A stretch of 64,000 bases of DNA from Sphingomonas prati (GTDB lineage Bacteria; Pseudomonadota; Alphaproteobacteria; Sphingomonadales; Sphingomonadaceae), in the NCBI RefSeq assembly GCF_014643515.1, contig NZ_BMJP01000003.1, positions 1-64,000 on the forward strand, given 5' to 3'. The position numbers were made by a program, and so were the translations under genes. This document shows positions 41,052-50,690 of this stretch, piece after piece; the stretch's first letter is position 1, and every line of letters begins with the position of its first letter. Under the pieces are notes generated by a model, which made no database searches, had not been told where the DNA came from, and saw nothing but the letters and a program-made list of their open reading frames with translations.

Positions 41052-41561
41052 TCACCCCTTCCCCACCAAGAACCGCATAGCCACCCCATTCATACAATAT
41101 CTTAGCCCAGTCGGCTTAGGCCCATCATCGAACACATGCCCCTGATGCCCACCACACCGCGCGCAATGCACCTCGGTCCGGCTCATCCCCAGCGTCCGGT
41201 CGGTCGTCGTCCCCACCGCACCCTTCAGCGGCGCCCAGAAACTCGGCCACCCCGTCCCGCTGTCGAACTTCGTCGTTGATGAAAACAGCGGCAACGCACA
41301 GCCCGCACACACGAACGTCCCGCGCCGATGCTCGTTGTTCAGCGGGCTGCTGAACGGCACCTCCGTCCCCTCCTGCCGCAACACGCGATAGGCCGCGGGG
41401 CTCAGCTTGGCGCGCCACTGCGCATCGCTCAGCTTGTACGGGAAATTGCCCTTCGGCGCGGCGGATCCGAACCCGCTCCACCCGAACAGCCCGATCGCGC
41501 CGCCGACGCCCAGCGCCGCCGCACCCAGAAACCCACGCCGCGTCCCGTCCATGCCGAACAT
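41052..41561 (-). CDS. msrB: Peptide-methionine (R)-S-oxide reductase MsrB, Tat-exported
   Basis: Repairs methionine-R-sulfoxide in proteins. 169 residues. The N-terminus DGTRRGFLGAAALGVGGAIG is a twin-arginine signal, so the enzyme acts in the periplasm. The SelR domain has zinc ligands CAGC and CARC, the FDSGTGWPSFW motif, HCARCGGHQGHVFDDGPKPT and the catalytic cysteine in LRYCMNGVAMRF. The ATG at 41561 is used; a second ATG three codons later is equally possible. It follows the ABC-2 exporter genes on the same strand with a 30-base gap. Confidence 0.93.
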   Translation of the reverse strand: MFGMDGTRRGFLGAAALGVGGAIGLFGWSGFGSAAPKGNFPYKLSDAQWRAKLSPAAYRVLRQEGTEVPFSSPLNNEHRRGTFVCAGCALPLFSSTTKFDSGTGWPSFWAPLKGAVGTTTDRTLGMSRTEVHCARCGGHQGHVFDDGPKPTGLRYCMNGVAMRFLVGKG

Positions 41562-41591
41562 CCTGTATACTGCAAGGACTGTACGTAGGGT

Positions 41592-42824
41592 TCAAACCGC
41601 CGGTTTCATCCCCCGCCGCCGGAACCGGCCGAACCAGCCACCGCCACCCGACTTCAGCACGCTCCGCCGGAACAGCCCCGCCGCGATTCGCACGATCACC
41701 GCCACCCAGATCAGCTGCCACCCGATCGCCAGCAGATGCGGCCACAGCGCCGGCCCCTGCGCCGCGCGCGCCAGCATCGCGAACGGGCTGCTCCACGGGA
41801 ACAGCGCCGCCGCGATCCCCATCGCCGACTGCGGCGCGCCCAGCGACGACGACGCGAACGCCAGCACCCCCATCTGCCCCATCGTCACCGGCAACGACAT
41901 CATCTGCACCTCGCGCGGCGACGCCGCCTGCCCCCCGATCCCGATGAACAGCGCGCCCAGCAACAGGAACAACGTCGTGAAATAGGCCAGCCCCAACACC
42001 AGGAACAGCGGCCAGCCCACCGCGGGCGCAGGCACCGCCGGCAGCTGTCCGGCAACCAGCGCCAGCCCGGTCAGCACCGTCCCGCCCCACACCGCGATTC
42101 CCGTGAACGACATCGCCAGCATCGCGAACAGCTTGCCCAGGAAGATCGCATCGACCGGCACCGCGGCGGCCAGCACTTCGATCACCTTGCTCGATTTCTC
42201 CTCGATCATGTTCGACAGCAGCATGCCCGCCAGGATCATCGTCAGGAACATCAGCAGGAACTGTCCGGCACGCGCGATCAACGTCCGCCCGGATCGGTCC
42301 GTCCCCGCCGCCCGGTCCACCGGCCGCTCCACCACGTCCACCACCGGCGGCACGCGTCCGTCCAGCGCCCGCATCTGCCGCGCACTGTCCAGCACCAGCC
42401 CGATATCGCCGCCGACCGATCCGATCCCGCCGCGACTCCCCGTCAGCGTCGGCCGGTCCAGCCCACCGGTCAGTACCGCCACCACGCCCCGCCCGCCGCC
42501 ATCGGCCAGCAGGCGCTTCACCTGAACCGCCTCTGCCCCGTCCGGCATCACCATCCGCAACCGCGGCAGCGCGCGCGGCCCCAACCGCTCGATCAGCCGC
42601 GCGCCCGCATGGCCGATCGCCGCCGCCGTCTCCGGCGCCGCGATCACCGCGACGGTCGGGTGCAGCGCCTCGCGGTCCTGGCTCGCCCCCATCGCGCCGA
42701 ACCCGACGCCCGCAATGACGGGCAGCAGTGGGAACAGCAGGAACAGGACGAACGCCTTGGAGAACACCGTCGCGGCATAATCGCGCCGCGCGATGACCAG
42801 CGCGGCCCGGATGATCTCCCTCAT
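41592..42824 (-). CDS. ABC-2 type transporter permease (NatB-like)
   Basis: A 410-residue membrane permease. One N-terminal helix (FSKAFVLFLLFPLLPVIAGV) is followed by a large extracytoplasmic domain (about residues 45-185), then a helix bundle with FLLMFLTMILAGMLLSNMIE and the EEKSSKVIEVL motif typical of ABC-2/NatB permeases. The C-terminus is basic. The ATG overlaps the stop of the ATPase gene (ATGA). With that ATPase it would form an exporter, in relatives for sodium ions, lipids or drugs; the substrate is unassigned. Confidence 0.87.
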   Translation of the reverse strand: MREIIRAALVIARRDYAATVFSKAFVLFLLFPLLPVIAGVGFGAMGASQDREALHPTVAVIAAPETAAAIGHAGARLIERLGPRALPRLRMVMPDGAEAVQVKRLLADGGGRGVVAVLTGGLDRPTLTGSRGGIGSVGGDIGLVLDSARQMRALDGRVPPVVDVVERPVDRAAGTDRSGRTLIARAGQFLLMFLTMILAGMLLSNMIEEKSSKVIEVLAAAVPVDAIFLGKLFAMLAMSFTGIAVWGGTVLTGLALVAGQLPAVPAPAVGWPLFLVLGLAYFTTLFLLLGALFIGIGGQAASPREVQMMSLPVTMGQMGVLAFASSSLGAPQSAMGIAAALFPWSSPFAMLARAAQGPALWPHLLAIGWQLIWVAVIVRIAAGLFRRSVLKSGGGGWFGRFRRRGMKPAV

Positions 42825-43750
42825 GCCACCGGCTCCTTCTGCGCATCCAGTTCCGCCGCGACCGCCGCCCCCGCGATCGCCACGAACGCATCGTGCAACC
42901 CAGGCCGCTCGATCGACAGCGTCTCGATCCCCGCCCCGCCGTCGATCAGCGCCTTCAGCAACGGTTCGACCCCGCTCTCCGGCAGGGCAAAACTCCACCC
43001 GTTGCCCTCCGTCACCGCATCGGCCGGCAACGCCGCGCGCCACGCCCCGTCCGCCGCGCGCGTCCGCACCCGCACCTGCGGCCGCAACCGCCCGCGCGCC
43101 TCGTCTACGCTCCCGTCGAACCGCACGCGCCCGCCCGCGATGATCGCGATCCGCTCGCACAGCCGCTCCGCATGCGCGATGACATGCGTCGAAAACAGCA
43201 CCGTCACCCCCTCGCGCGCCTGCCCGCGGATCAGCCCCTCCAGCCGCCCCTGGTTCAGCGCATCCAGCCCCGAAAAAGGCTCGTCCAGCACGATCAGCCG
43301 CGGCCGGTGCACGATCGTTCCGAGCAGCTGCACCGTCTGCGCCATGCCCTTCGACAGCGTGCGGATCGGCTTCAACCGACTGTCGCCCAGCCCCGCCTCC
43401 TCCAGCAACGCATCCGCCCGCACGCGTCCCTCGCGCAGGGGCAACCCGCGCAGCGCGCCCATGAACGCCACCGCCTCGCGCGCCGTCATCGCCGGGTACA
43501 GCCCGCGCTCCTCCGGCAGATACCCGACATGATGCGCCGCCCGGATCGGCCGCGCCTCACCCAGCAGTGTGCGGTGCCCCGCATCCGGATCGATGATCCC
43601 CAGCAGCATCCGCAACGTCGTCGTCTTGCCCGCCCCGTTCGGCCCCAGCACGCCGAAGATCGCCCCCTCCGGCACCCGCAGCGAGATCCCGTCCACCGCC
43701 CGCTTGCCGTCGAAACTCTTGACTAGCCCCTCGGCCACGATCGCATCCAT
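42821..43750 (-). CDS. ABC transporter ATP-binding protein (NatA-like)
   Basis: A 309-residue ATPase. Walker A is VLGPNGAGKTTTLRMLLG, the signature motif appears as RTLSKGMAQTVQLLGTIVHR (LSKGM in place of LSGGQ), Walker B is LIVLDEPFSGLDALNQG and the switch histidine is in LFSTHVIAHAERLC. A C-terminal domain of about 80 residues, beginning near RFDGSVDEARGRL, is typical of DrrA/NatA-type ATPases. It is coupled to the permease gene. Confidence 0.92.
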   Translation of the reverse strand: MDAIVAEGLVKSFDGKRAVDGISLRVPEGAIFGVLGPNGAGKTTTLRMLLGIIDPDAGHRTLLGEARPIRAAHHVGYLPEERGLYPAMTAREAVAFMGALRGLPLREGRVRADALLEEAGLGDSRLKPIRTLSKGMAQTVQLLGTIVHRPRLIVLDEPFSGLDALNQGRLEGLIRGQAREGVTVLFSTHVIAHAERLCERIAIIAGGRVRFDGSVDEARGRLRPQVRVRTRAADGAWRAALPADAVTEGNGWSFALPESGVEPLLKALIDGGAGIETLSIERPGLHDAFVAIAGAAVAAELDAQKEPVA

Positions 43751-43834
43751 ACCGCCCCCCTGACCCGTTGCTTGAGCGATACCGCGGCCCGCGACGTTTC
43801 CCTACGGAGATTTGAGCCCCGCGCGCGAGAACCC

Positions 43835-43884
43835 CGCTTATCCCGAGCGAAGTCGAGGGACCCTTCGAGCGCAGTCGAGAAGCC
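43835..43884. repeat. Dispersed repeat (CGAAGTCGAGGGACC family)
   Basis: CGCTTATCCCGAGCGAAGTC followed by GAGGGACCCTTCGAGCGCAG and TCGAGAAGC. Related units occur at 45155, 45242, 45303 (inverted) and 61783. The gap between the divergent natA-like and queG genes otherwise has no gene. Confidence 0.7.
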
Positions 43885-43991
43885 AGCCTCACCGGCTCCG
43901 CAACGTCGTAGGAAGCAAGACCGGAACGCCGGTACCATCCGCCGCACAACCCCCTGTCGCGAACATCCGTCCACCGCGCTACAGTCACACT

Positions 43992-45170
43992 GTGCAAGCC
44001 ACCTTAGAAACCCGCCTGAAACAGGAAGCACTCGCGCTCGGCTTCGTCACCTGCGGCATCGCACGCGCCGACGCAGCACCGCAGACCGCCGCCCGCCTCG
44101 CCGCCTGGCTGGCCGACGGGGCGCACGGCGACATGCTCTGGATGGCCGACCGCGCCGAACAGCGCGGCAGTCCCGCCGCACTCTGGCCGCAGGTCCGCAC
44201 CGTCGTCATGCTCGGCATGAGCTACGCGCCACCCGGCGACCCGCTCGCGCTGGAAAATGAACCACAGATCGGCCGGATCAGCGCCTACGCCCGCGGCCAG
44301 GACTATCACGACATCGTCAAGAAGGCGCTCAAGGCCCTCGCCCGCTGGCTCGTCGCGGCCGGCGGTGGCGACCTGAAGGTCTTCGTCGACACCGCCCCCG
44401 TCATGGAAAAACCGATGGCGGAGGCCGCCGGTCTCGGCTGGCAGGGCAAGCACACCAATGTCGTCAGCCGGACGGACGGCAGCTGGCTGCTGCTCGGCGC
44501 GATCATGACCACGCTCGATCTCGCCCCCGATCCGCCCGCGGTCGACCGCTGCGGCCGCTGCGACGCCTGCCAGCGCGCCTGCCCGACCGACGCCTTCCCC
44601 GCCCCCTACCGGCTCGATGCGCGGCGCTGCATCTCCTACCTCACGATCGAACATAAAGGCCCGATCCCGCACGAATTTCGCACCGCGATCGGCAACCGGC
44701 TCTACGGGTGCGACGACTGCCTCGCCGTCTGCCCCTGGAACAAGTTCGCCGCGTCCGCCGCCGCCAACCGCGCCTTCCACACCCGCGCCGAACTCGCCGC
44801 CCCGGCGATCGCCGACATCCTCCAGCTCGACCACGCCGCCTTCCGCGAAGTCTTCTCCGGCTCCCCCATCAAACGCATCGGCCGCAACCGCATGATCCGC
44901 AACGCCCTCATCGTGGCGGGCAACGGTGACGGCGGTGCGCTTGTTCAGGTGCTGGCGCTGCTGGACGACCCGGACGAAGTGGTCCGCGGTGCTGCGGTCT
45001 GGGCGCTTGGTAGGCTTGACCCACAGCGTTTCGCCGAAGAACGGGATGTCCGGCTGACCGTCGAACGCGACGAAACAGTCCGATCCGAATGGACAGCATT
45101 GATCGACGGAAACGTGGTCAGCACTCTACCGCTCGCCCAACTCCACCCCCAAACCGCTTATCCTGAGTAG
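43992..45170 (+). CDS. queG: Epoxyqueuosine reductase QueG
   Basis: Cobalamin- and Fe-S-dependent enzyme that completes queuosine in tRNA wobble positions. 392 residues. The N-terminal domain has [25 protein letters not shown] and [19 protein letters not shown], contacting cobalamin. Two 4Fe-4S ligand sets follow: [16 protein letters not shown] and [14 protein letters not shown]; a C-terminal HEAT-like region ends the chain. The GTG at 43992 ([18 protein letters not shown]) is preferred; the upstream open frame is repeat DNA. The last codons and TAG (45155-45170) lie within a dispersed repeat, so the extreme C-terminus (TAYPE) is repeat-encoded. Confidence 0.92.
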   Translation: MQATLETRLKQEALALGFVTCGIARADAAPQTAARLAAWLADGAHGDMLWMADRAEQRGSPAALWPQVRTVVMLGMSYAPPGDPLALENEPQIGRISAYARGQDYHDIVKKALKALARWLVAAGGGDLKVFVDTAPVMEKPMAEAAGLGWQGKHTNVVSRTDGSWLLLGAIMTTLDLAPDPPAVDRCGRCDACQRACPTDAFPAPYRLDARRCISYLTIEHKGPIPHEFRTAIGNRLYGCDDCLAVCPWNKFAASAAANRAFHTRAELAAPAIADILQLDHAAFREVFSGSPIKRIGRNRMIRNALIVAGNGDGGALVQVLALLDDPDEVVRGAAVWALGRLDPQRFAEERDVRLTVERDETVRSEWTALIDGNVVSTLPLAQLHPQTAYPE

Positions 45171-45351
45171 GGGCTGAGCGAAGTCGAAGACCCGTATCGA
45201 AGGACAGCCCGCCCCCGTCTCAAAACCGAAAACAAATCCCGTCCATCCCGAGCGAAGTCGAGGGACCCCTTCGAGCGTAGCCGAGAAGCGCGAAGGCAGG
45301 AGACCTCGGCTTCGCTCGGTCAGTCCCTCGACTGCGCTCGGGATGGACGGG
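45155..45351. repeat. Dispersed repeats after queG, including a large inverted repeat
   Basis: One unit at 45155-45199 includes the queG stop. A second at 45242-45288 and a third in reverse at 45303-45351 form an inverted repeat whose outer arms of about 25 bases (GTCCATCCCGAGCG and its complement at the far end) carry one mismatch. No gene is seen between queG and the HAD phosphatase (45171-45444). Confidence 0.7.
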
Positions 45352-45444
45352 TTAACGCAAGTCCACTCCCCCCAAACCCGTTTGGTTCGAGCCTGTCGAT
45401 AACTCCGCGCAGGTCCCGACGCACGCGACCCAAACACCGAGCCC

Positions 45445-46119
45445 TCACCCCCGCGCGATCAAGGCATCCAAAATCTCGGTCAAACTCTCCAACGTCGCCA
45501 CCGTCAGCGCCCGCGTCGCCTCCGTGGCCGGCAGCAGATCCGGCACCATCACCGTCGCCATCCCCGCCGCCGCAGCAGCCCGTATCCCGTTCGGCGAATC
45601 CTCCACCGCCAGGCAATGCGCCGGCCGGACCCCCAGCCGCTCCGCCGCCAGCAGATACGGGTCCGGCGCCGGCTTCGGGTTCACCACGTCGCTGCGCGTC
45701 ACCACCACGTCGAAATGGTGGATCAGCCCCGCCCGCGTCAGCGCCGCCTCCGCATCCGGACTCGCCGTCGACGTCGCGATCGCGCACGGCACGCCGCGTT
45801 CGCGCAGATGGTCGAGCAACGCGACAACCCCGGGCCGCAGCGGCACCCCGTCGCGCGATGCCACCAGGAACCGCGCATCCGCATCGGCATAAAAATCGTC
45901 GAGCGGAAACCCGTCGCCCATATGCTCGGCCAGCACCACACGGTTCACGTCGCGGTGTACCCCCACCAGCCGCGTGAACAGCGCGTCGTCGATCTCGGTG
46001 CCCAGCACTCGTGCCGCGTCCGCCATCGCGACATGATGCATCCGCTCGGTATCAAGCAGCGTCCCGTCCATGTCGAAAATCACCGCGTCCAGCGGTTCGG
46101 GGAGGAACGAGAGCTTCAT
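45445..46119 (-). CDS. HAD-superfamily hydrolase (beta-phosphoglucomutase-like phosphatase)
   Basis: A 224-residue HAD hydrolase: motif I AVIFDMDGTLLDTERMHH with the nucleophilic and acid/base aspartates, a helical cap, motif II CAIATSTASPD, motif III lysine in VVNPKPAPDPYLL and motif IV CLAVEDSPNGIRAA. It belongs to the beta-phosphoglucomutase/phosphoglycolate phosphatase-like subgroup; the substrate is unknown. ATG 46119 overlaps the stop of the hybrid kinase gene (ATGA), so it is the last gene of the chemosensory operon; a functional link is not obvious. Confidence 0.88.
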   Translation of the reverse strand: MKLSFLPEPLDAVIFDMDGTLLDTERMHHVAMADAARVLGTEIDDALFTRLVGVHRDVNRVVLAEHMGDGFPLDDFYADADARFLVASRDGVPLRPGVVALLDHLRERGVPCAIATSTASPDAEAALTRAGLIHHFDVVVTRSDVVNPKPAPDPYLLAAERLGVRPAHCLAVEDSPNGIRAAAAAGMATVMVPDLLPATEATRALTVATLESLTEILDALIARG

Positions 46120-47993
46120 GCCACCACCACCTTCGCCGTCGCCTCGCACAGCCAGCGTTGCAGGTCACCGCGCGAAAACGGCTTGGTGATCACCGTCACG
46201 TCCGCCGCATCCGCGCCCACTTCCGCAAATCCAGTTACAAGTAACACCGCGATATCCGGCCACGACGCCCGCACCTGCCGCGCCAGCTCCATCCCCGACA
46301 TCCCGGGCATCGCATAATCCGTCACGAGCGCATCAAACCGCGCGTCCTCCGCCAGCACCGCCAGCGCCCGCGCGCCGCTCTCGACCGACACGACCGCATG
46401 ACCCAGGTCCGCCAGATACGCCGCGACCACGGACCGCACCTCGGCATCGTCCTCCGACAACAGCACGCGCAACCGCTCGCCCTCCGCATCGCCGACGTCC
46501 GGCGCGGCGGCCTGCGATCCATCCGCCCCCGCACGCGGCAACCACAAGGTCACCGTCGTCCCCTCGCCCAGCACGCTGTCGATCGCGCTCGTACCCCCGG
46601 CCGCCTCCGCCATCGCATGCACCATCGGCAGGCCCAGCCCGGTGCCCTCGCCCGGCGCCTTGGTTGTGAAGAACGGCTCGTACACCCGCTGCCGCACCGC
46701 CTCGGACATGCCGACGCCCTGGTCCGTCACCGCGATCCGTAAATAATCGCCCGGCGCCAGCCCGTCCGGCACCTGCCCCGCGCCCGCATTGGCGGCGGTC
46801 AGCACCACGTCGCCGCCCTCCGGCATCGCGTCGCGCGCGTTGATGCACAGGTTCACCAGCGCCAGTTCGAACTGCCCGCGGTCCGCATGGATCGGCCACA
46901 GATCGTCCGCGATCGCATAGCGCACCGCCACCCGCCCGGCCATCGACCGCACGACCAGATCCTCGATCGCGCGCAACGCATCGCCCGGCGCGAACGTCTC
47001 CGCGGCCAGATCGCGCTGCCGGCTGAAACTCAGCAACCGCTGGGTCAGCGCGGTGCCGCGCCGCGCCGCCTCCGTTGCATTGTGCAGGAACCGCGCGAGT
47101 CGCTCGGGGTCCGCCGCCCCGCCGACCCCGGCGCGCGTCGCCAGCTCCAGATTGCCCAGCACCGCGGCGAGCAGATTGTTGAAATCATGCGCGATCCCGC
47201 CCGCCAGCGTCCCCAGCGCGCGCAGCTTCTCCGACTGGTGCAGCGCCTGCTCGGTCCGCTTGCGCTCGGTCTCGTCGCTCTCGATCCGCAACAGATGCGC
47301 GCCCGATCCGTCCGCCGTGAACGGAATGCGTCGCGTCCTGATCCAGCGTTCCACCCCGTCGCGCCCCAGGCGCAACGCCTCGCTCTCCTGATACTCGCCC
47401 TGCGCCAGCAGCGCGCCGTCCTCCGCCTCGACCGGGCTTTCGAACGGTCGACCGTTCGACCGCACGATCCGCCCGGTCGCATCGATCACCGAAATCGCCG
47501 CTGTGCTGCGCTCCGACAGCCCGGCGAACACCGCCTGCTCGAACGATAAAGCTGTGCGCAACCGAAACCGGTCCGCCGCCGCGCCGACCATCGCGCGCAA
47601 CGCATCCGGCTCCCACGGCTTGTGGACATAGCCGCCGATCGCCCCGTCGTTCACCGCGGAGATCACCGCCGACAGGTCGGCATAGCCGGTCAACAGCATC
47701 GTCTCCGCCCGGCACCCCGCGCGGGCCTGCGCCAGGAACTGGTTCCCCGGCATCTCCGGCATCCGCTGGTCCGACAGGATTACCGCGAAGTCGTAACCCT
47801 CCGCGATCAGCGCCAGCCCCGCCTTGCCCGAAGACGCCGTGAAGACACGATAATCGTCCTCGAACAGGTCCTCCAGCGCGACGAGAATCTCCGCCTCGTC
47901 GTCGACGATCAGCAGCAGCGGCCGCGGATCGGCCGCTACGGCATCATCGGGTCCGTCCGCGATCGTCATGGTGTCGGGTGCGTCATCGGTCAT
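46116..47993 (-). CDS. Hybrid histidine kinase with N- and C-terminal receiver domains
   Basis: A soluble 625-residue protein with domain order REC-PAS-HisKA-HATPase-REC. The first receiver (about residues 25-140) has IVDDEAE, phospho-Asp in VILSDQRMPEMPG and VHKPW. A PAS-like segment follows, then HisKA with LGTLAGGIAHDFNNLLAAVL (phospho-His), N box LVNLCINARDAM, G1 TDQGVGM and G2 EGTGLGLPMVHAM. The C-terminal receiver has VTDYAMPGMSG and ITKPFSRGDL. No transmembrane segment. ATG 47993 overlaps the upstream kinase stop. Position in the che operon suggests it takes phosphate signals from that system or modulates it. Confidence 0.9.
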   Translation of the reverse strand: MTDDAPDTMTIADGPDDAVAADPRPLLLIVDDEAEILVALEDLFEDDYRVFTASSGKAGLALIAEGYDFAVILSDQRMPEMPGNQFLAQARAGCRAETMLLTGYADLSAVISAVNDGAIGGYVHKPWEPDALRAMVGAAADRFRLRTALSFEQAVFAGLSERSTAAISVIDATGRIVRSNGRPFESPVEAEDGALLAQGEYQESEALRLGRDGVERWIRTRRIPFTADGSGAHLLRIESDETERKRTEQALHQSEKLRALGTLAGGIAHDFNNLLAAVLGNLELATRAGVGGAADPERLARFLHNATEAARRGTALTQRLLSFSRQRDLAAETFAPGDALRAIEDLVVRSMAGRVAVRYAIADDLWPIHADRGQFELALVNLCINARDAMPEGGDVVLTAANAGAGQVPDGLAPGDYLRIAVTDQGVGMSEAVRQRVYEPFFTTKAPGEGTGLGLPMVHAMAEAAGGTSAIDSVLGEGTTVTLWLPRAGADGSQAAAPDVGDAEGERLRVLLSEDDAEVRSVVAAYLADLGHAVVSVESGARALAVLAEDARFDALVTDYAMPGMSGMELARQVRASWPDIAVLLVTGFAEVGADAADVTVITKPFSRGDLQRWLCEATAKVVVA

Positions 47994-49648
47994 GGCGCGG
48001 CCACCGGTATCGCAAGCGTAAAGCACGCGCCACCCTCCGGTCCGTCATCGACCACGATCGTCCCGTCATGTGACTTCACGATCCCATAGGCGATCGCCAG
48101 CCCCAGCCCGGTCCCGGCCCCGACATCCTTGGTCGTGTAGAATGGTTCGAACAGCCGCGTGCGCAGCGGCACCGGCACGCCCGGCCCGTTGTCGGCGATT
48201 GTGATGCGATATTCGCCCGCCACTTGGGCCGTCCCGATGGTGATCCGCCCGCCCTCGGCCGGCACCGCATCCGCCGCATTGGCGACGATGTTCATTACCA
48301 CCTGATTCACCAGTGCCGGCGTGCAAACCAGCGTCGCCGGCGCGGCATAGTCGCGCGTCACGGTCACCCCATCGCTGAGCTTCGGGCCGAGCAAGGTCAG
48401 CACCGCCTCGATCGCGTCCGGGATATCGGTCTCCACCGGCCCGCCATCGTCCAGCCGCGAAAAGCGCCGCAGCTTCACGACCAGGTCCTGGATCCGGGTC
48501 AGTCCCGTCCGCATCGATCCAAGCCGGTCCGCCGCCTTGGCCAGCTTCGCCGCATCGCCACCGCCCGCCGCATCGCGCACCAGCCGCTCGACCGTCGACT
48601 GATGCGCCAGGATGAACGCCAGCGGATTGTTGATCTCATGCGCGATCCCGGCGACCAGCTCACCCAGCGACGCCATCTTGGCGGATTGTACCAGTTGCGC
48701 TTGCGTCTCGCGCAGCCGGGCGTTCGCATCTTCCAGCCCGCGGTTCGCGACCGCCAGCGCATCGGCCGACTCCGCCTCCGCCCGCGCACGTTCCAGCGTG
48801 CGTTCCTGCTCCAGCGCGCTGGCCGCCGCGCGCATCTCCTCGTCGCGCGCCAGCTTGCGCCGCAACGTCGCGCGGATCCGCACCAGCACCATGTCGCGGT
48901 CCTGCGTGCGGGGCACCACGTCGTCCGCCCCGGCATTCAGCGCGGCAAGCACCGCCGGCCCGTCCTGCACCCCGCCCAGCCCGACGATCTCATACGCATC
49001 GCCAGTCCGCCGCCGCCGCGCGTTCAGCCGCCCGCACAGCTCGGTCGCGTCGTAACGCAAGCTTTCCAGCCCGATCAGCACGCAATCCGCGGGCTCGCTC
49101 GCCAGCAACGCGATCACGTCCGCCCCGTCGCTCGCCTCCACCACCTTGTGCCCATCGGCGGTCAGCACCGTGCGCAGTAGCAGCCGGTAAGTGGCACTAT
49201 CGTCGATCAGAATGAGCCGCGCCTGCCGAAACCCGCTATCGACCGGCGCCGCGGTCCCGGTTGCGCGCCGCTGCCGCACCAGCGCGCGCATCCGCGACAC
49301 CAGCAGCGCCGTCTCGCTCGATTTCGGCAGATACGCATTCGCCCCGCTGTCCAAGCCTTGCCGCTCGACATCATGCGCCGCCGCCCCGGTCAGCATCAGC
49401 ACGGGCAGCGTCCGGGTCCGCGTCGCATGCCGCATCCGCCGCACCAACTCGTCGCCGTTCATGCCGGGCAAATTATAGTCGACGACCACCAGATCGGGCA
49501 GGTCGCCGTTCAGCCGCTCCAGCGCCTCCTCCGCGGTCCGCGTCCGCTCGACCGCGAACCCCTCGCCTTCCAGCAGCAGCCGGAACTGCAACGCCTGCGT
49601 CTCCGAATCCTCGACCAGCAACAGCCGCGGCGTCTCGCCGTCCGTCAC
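47990..49648 (-). CDS. Histidine kinase with two N-terminal receiver domains, second degenerate
   Basis: A soluble 552-residue protein. Receiver 1 (residues 8-125) is intact: VEDSE, LVVVDYNLPGMNG with phospho-Asp and YLPKSSE. Receiver 2 (about 145-265) keeps the IDDSATYR start but has CVLIGLESL where the phospho-acceptor aspartate should be, so it cannot be phosphorylated there. A coiled coil (RDEEMRAAASALEQERTLER and onwards) leads to HisKA (LGELVAGIAHEINNPLAFIL) and HATPase (NIVANAADAV, DNGPGVP, GTGLGLAIAYGIV). The GTG start overlaps the cheB TGA. It probably signals to the neighbouring hybrid kinase or CheA pathway (inference). Confidence 0.9.
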   Translation of the reverse strand: MTDGETPRLLLVEDSETQALQFRLLLEGEGFAVERTRTAEEALERLNGDLPDLVVVDYNLPGMNGDELVRRMRHATRTRTLPVLMLTGAAAHDVERQGLDSGANAYLPKSSETALLVSRMRALVRQRRATGTAAPVDSGFRQARLILIDDSATYRLLLRTVLTADGHKVVEASDGADVIALLASEPADCVLIGLESLRYDATELCGRLNARRRRTGDAYEIVGLGGVQDGPAVLAALNAGADDVVPRTQDRDMVLVRIRATLRRKLARDEEMRAAASALEQERTLERARAEAESADALAVANRGLEDANARLRETQAQLVQSAKMASLGELVAGIAHEINNPLAFILAHQSTVERLVRDAAGGGDAAKLAKAADRLGSMRTGLTRIQDLVVKLRRFSRLDDGGPVETDIPDAIEAVLTLLGPKLSDGVTVTRDYAAPATLVCTPALVNQVVMNIVANAADAVPAEGGRITIGTAQVAGEYRITIADNGPGVPVPLRTRLFEPFYTTKDVGAGTGLGLAIAYGIVKSHDGTIVVDDGPEGGACFTLAIPVAAP

Positions 49649-50685
49649 GTCGCCAACCCCGCGATCGTCCGTTCCAGATGCGCCCCGATCCGGTCGATCG
49701 GTAGCGCCAGCGCCCCCATCCGAACCGCCGCCGCCGGCATCCCGTACACCACGGCACTGCTCTCATGCTCCGCGATCGCCGCGCCCCCGGCGGAGATCAG
49801 CGCGCGCACGCCATCGGCGCCGTCCTCGCCCATGCCCGTCAGCACCACCGCGATCGCCGCCCCCGACAACGCGTCCGCCGCGGACTGGAACAAGGCGGTC
49901 GCCGCCGGCCGCTGCCCGCCGACCGGCGCATCGCTGCCGATCCGCATCCGCCCGTCACGCCCGATCCGCAAATGCCGTCCGCCCGGCGCGACATGGATCG
50001 TCCCCGCCATCGGCACGCCCCCCTCTTCGGCGATCGCCACGCGCTGCGGCACCACGCTCTGCAGCCACGTCGCATAGCCCTCCATGAACGCCTCCCCCAT
50101 ATGCTGCACCAGCAGCGTGGGCAGCATCAGGTCCGCCGGCAACCCGCCGAACAACCGCGCCACCGCCTGCGGCCCGCCCGTCGATGCCGCGCACAGCAGC
50201 ATCCGCGGGCTCACCGGCACGCCGGCACCCGGCGGCTCCATCTCGCGCAGCCTGATCCGCCGCCGCACCACCGCCACATCGCTCATGATCGCCAGCTGCG
50301 TGCAGATCTCGCGCGCCACCGCATCGAACGCGCGGTTTCCGAACCCGACCGGCTTCTCGACGACGGACAGTGCGCCCGCCCGCAGCGCATCCATCGAGCT
50401 CGCCAGCGACGCGCCGTCGATGCTCGCCGAAATCACCACGATCGGCGTCGGCCGGTCCGCCATGATGCGCCGCGTCGCCTCCAGCCCGTCCATCCCCGGC
50501 AACTGGATATCCATCGATATCACGTCGGGCTGCACGCGTGGCAGTGCCGCGATCGCCTCCTCCGCGCTCGCCACGGCGGCTACGACGGTCAGCCGCGGAT
50601 CATGCGATATGATATGCACAAGCAACGTCCGGACCGCCGTCGAATCCTCGACGATCATCACGCGCTTCGGGGCCCCCGCCTTCAT
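49645..50685 (-). CDS. cheB: Chemotaxis protein-glutamate methylesterase CheB
   Basis: Removes methyl groups from receptor glutamates for adaptation. 346 residues. Receiver domain: VEDSTAVRTLL, VISMDIQLPGMDG with phospho-Asp, and VEKPV. The C-terminal methylesterase has the serine nucleophile in CAASTGGPQAV, the histidine in LLVQHMGEAF and the aspartate in LTGMGEDGADG. Its stop overlaps the GTG of the next kinase and it starts 5 bases after cheA. Confidence 0.95.
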   Translation of the reverse strand: MKAGAPKRVMIVEDSTAVRTLLVHIISHDPRLTVVAAVASAEEAIAALPRVQPDVISMDIQLPGMDGLEATRRIMADRPTPIVVISASIDGASLASSMDALRAGALSVVEKPVGFGNRAFDAVAREICTQLAIMSDVAVVRRRIRLREMEPPGAGVPVSPRMLLCAASTGGPQAVARLFGGLPADLMLPTLLVQHMGEAFMEGYATWLQSVVPQRVAIAEEGGVPMAGTIHVAPGGRHLRIGRDGRMRIGSDAPVGGQRPAATALFQSAADALSGAAIAVVLTGMGEDGADGVRALISAGGAAIAEHESSAVVYGMPAAAVRMGALALPIDRIGAHLERTIAGLAT

Positions 50686-50690
50686 CGGAA

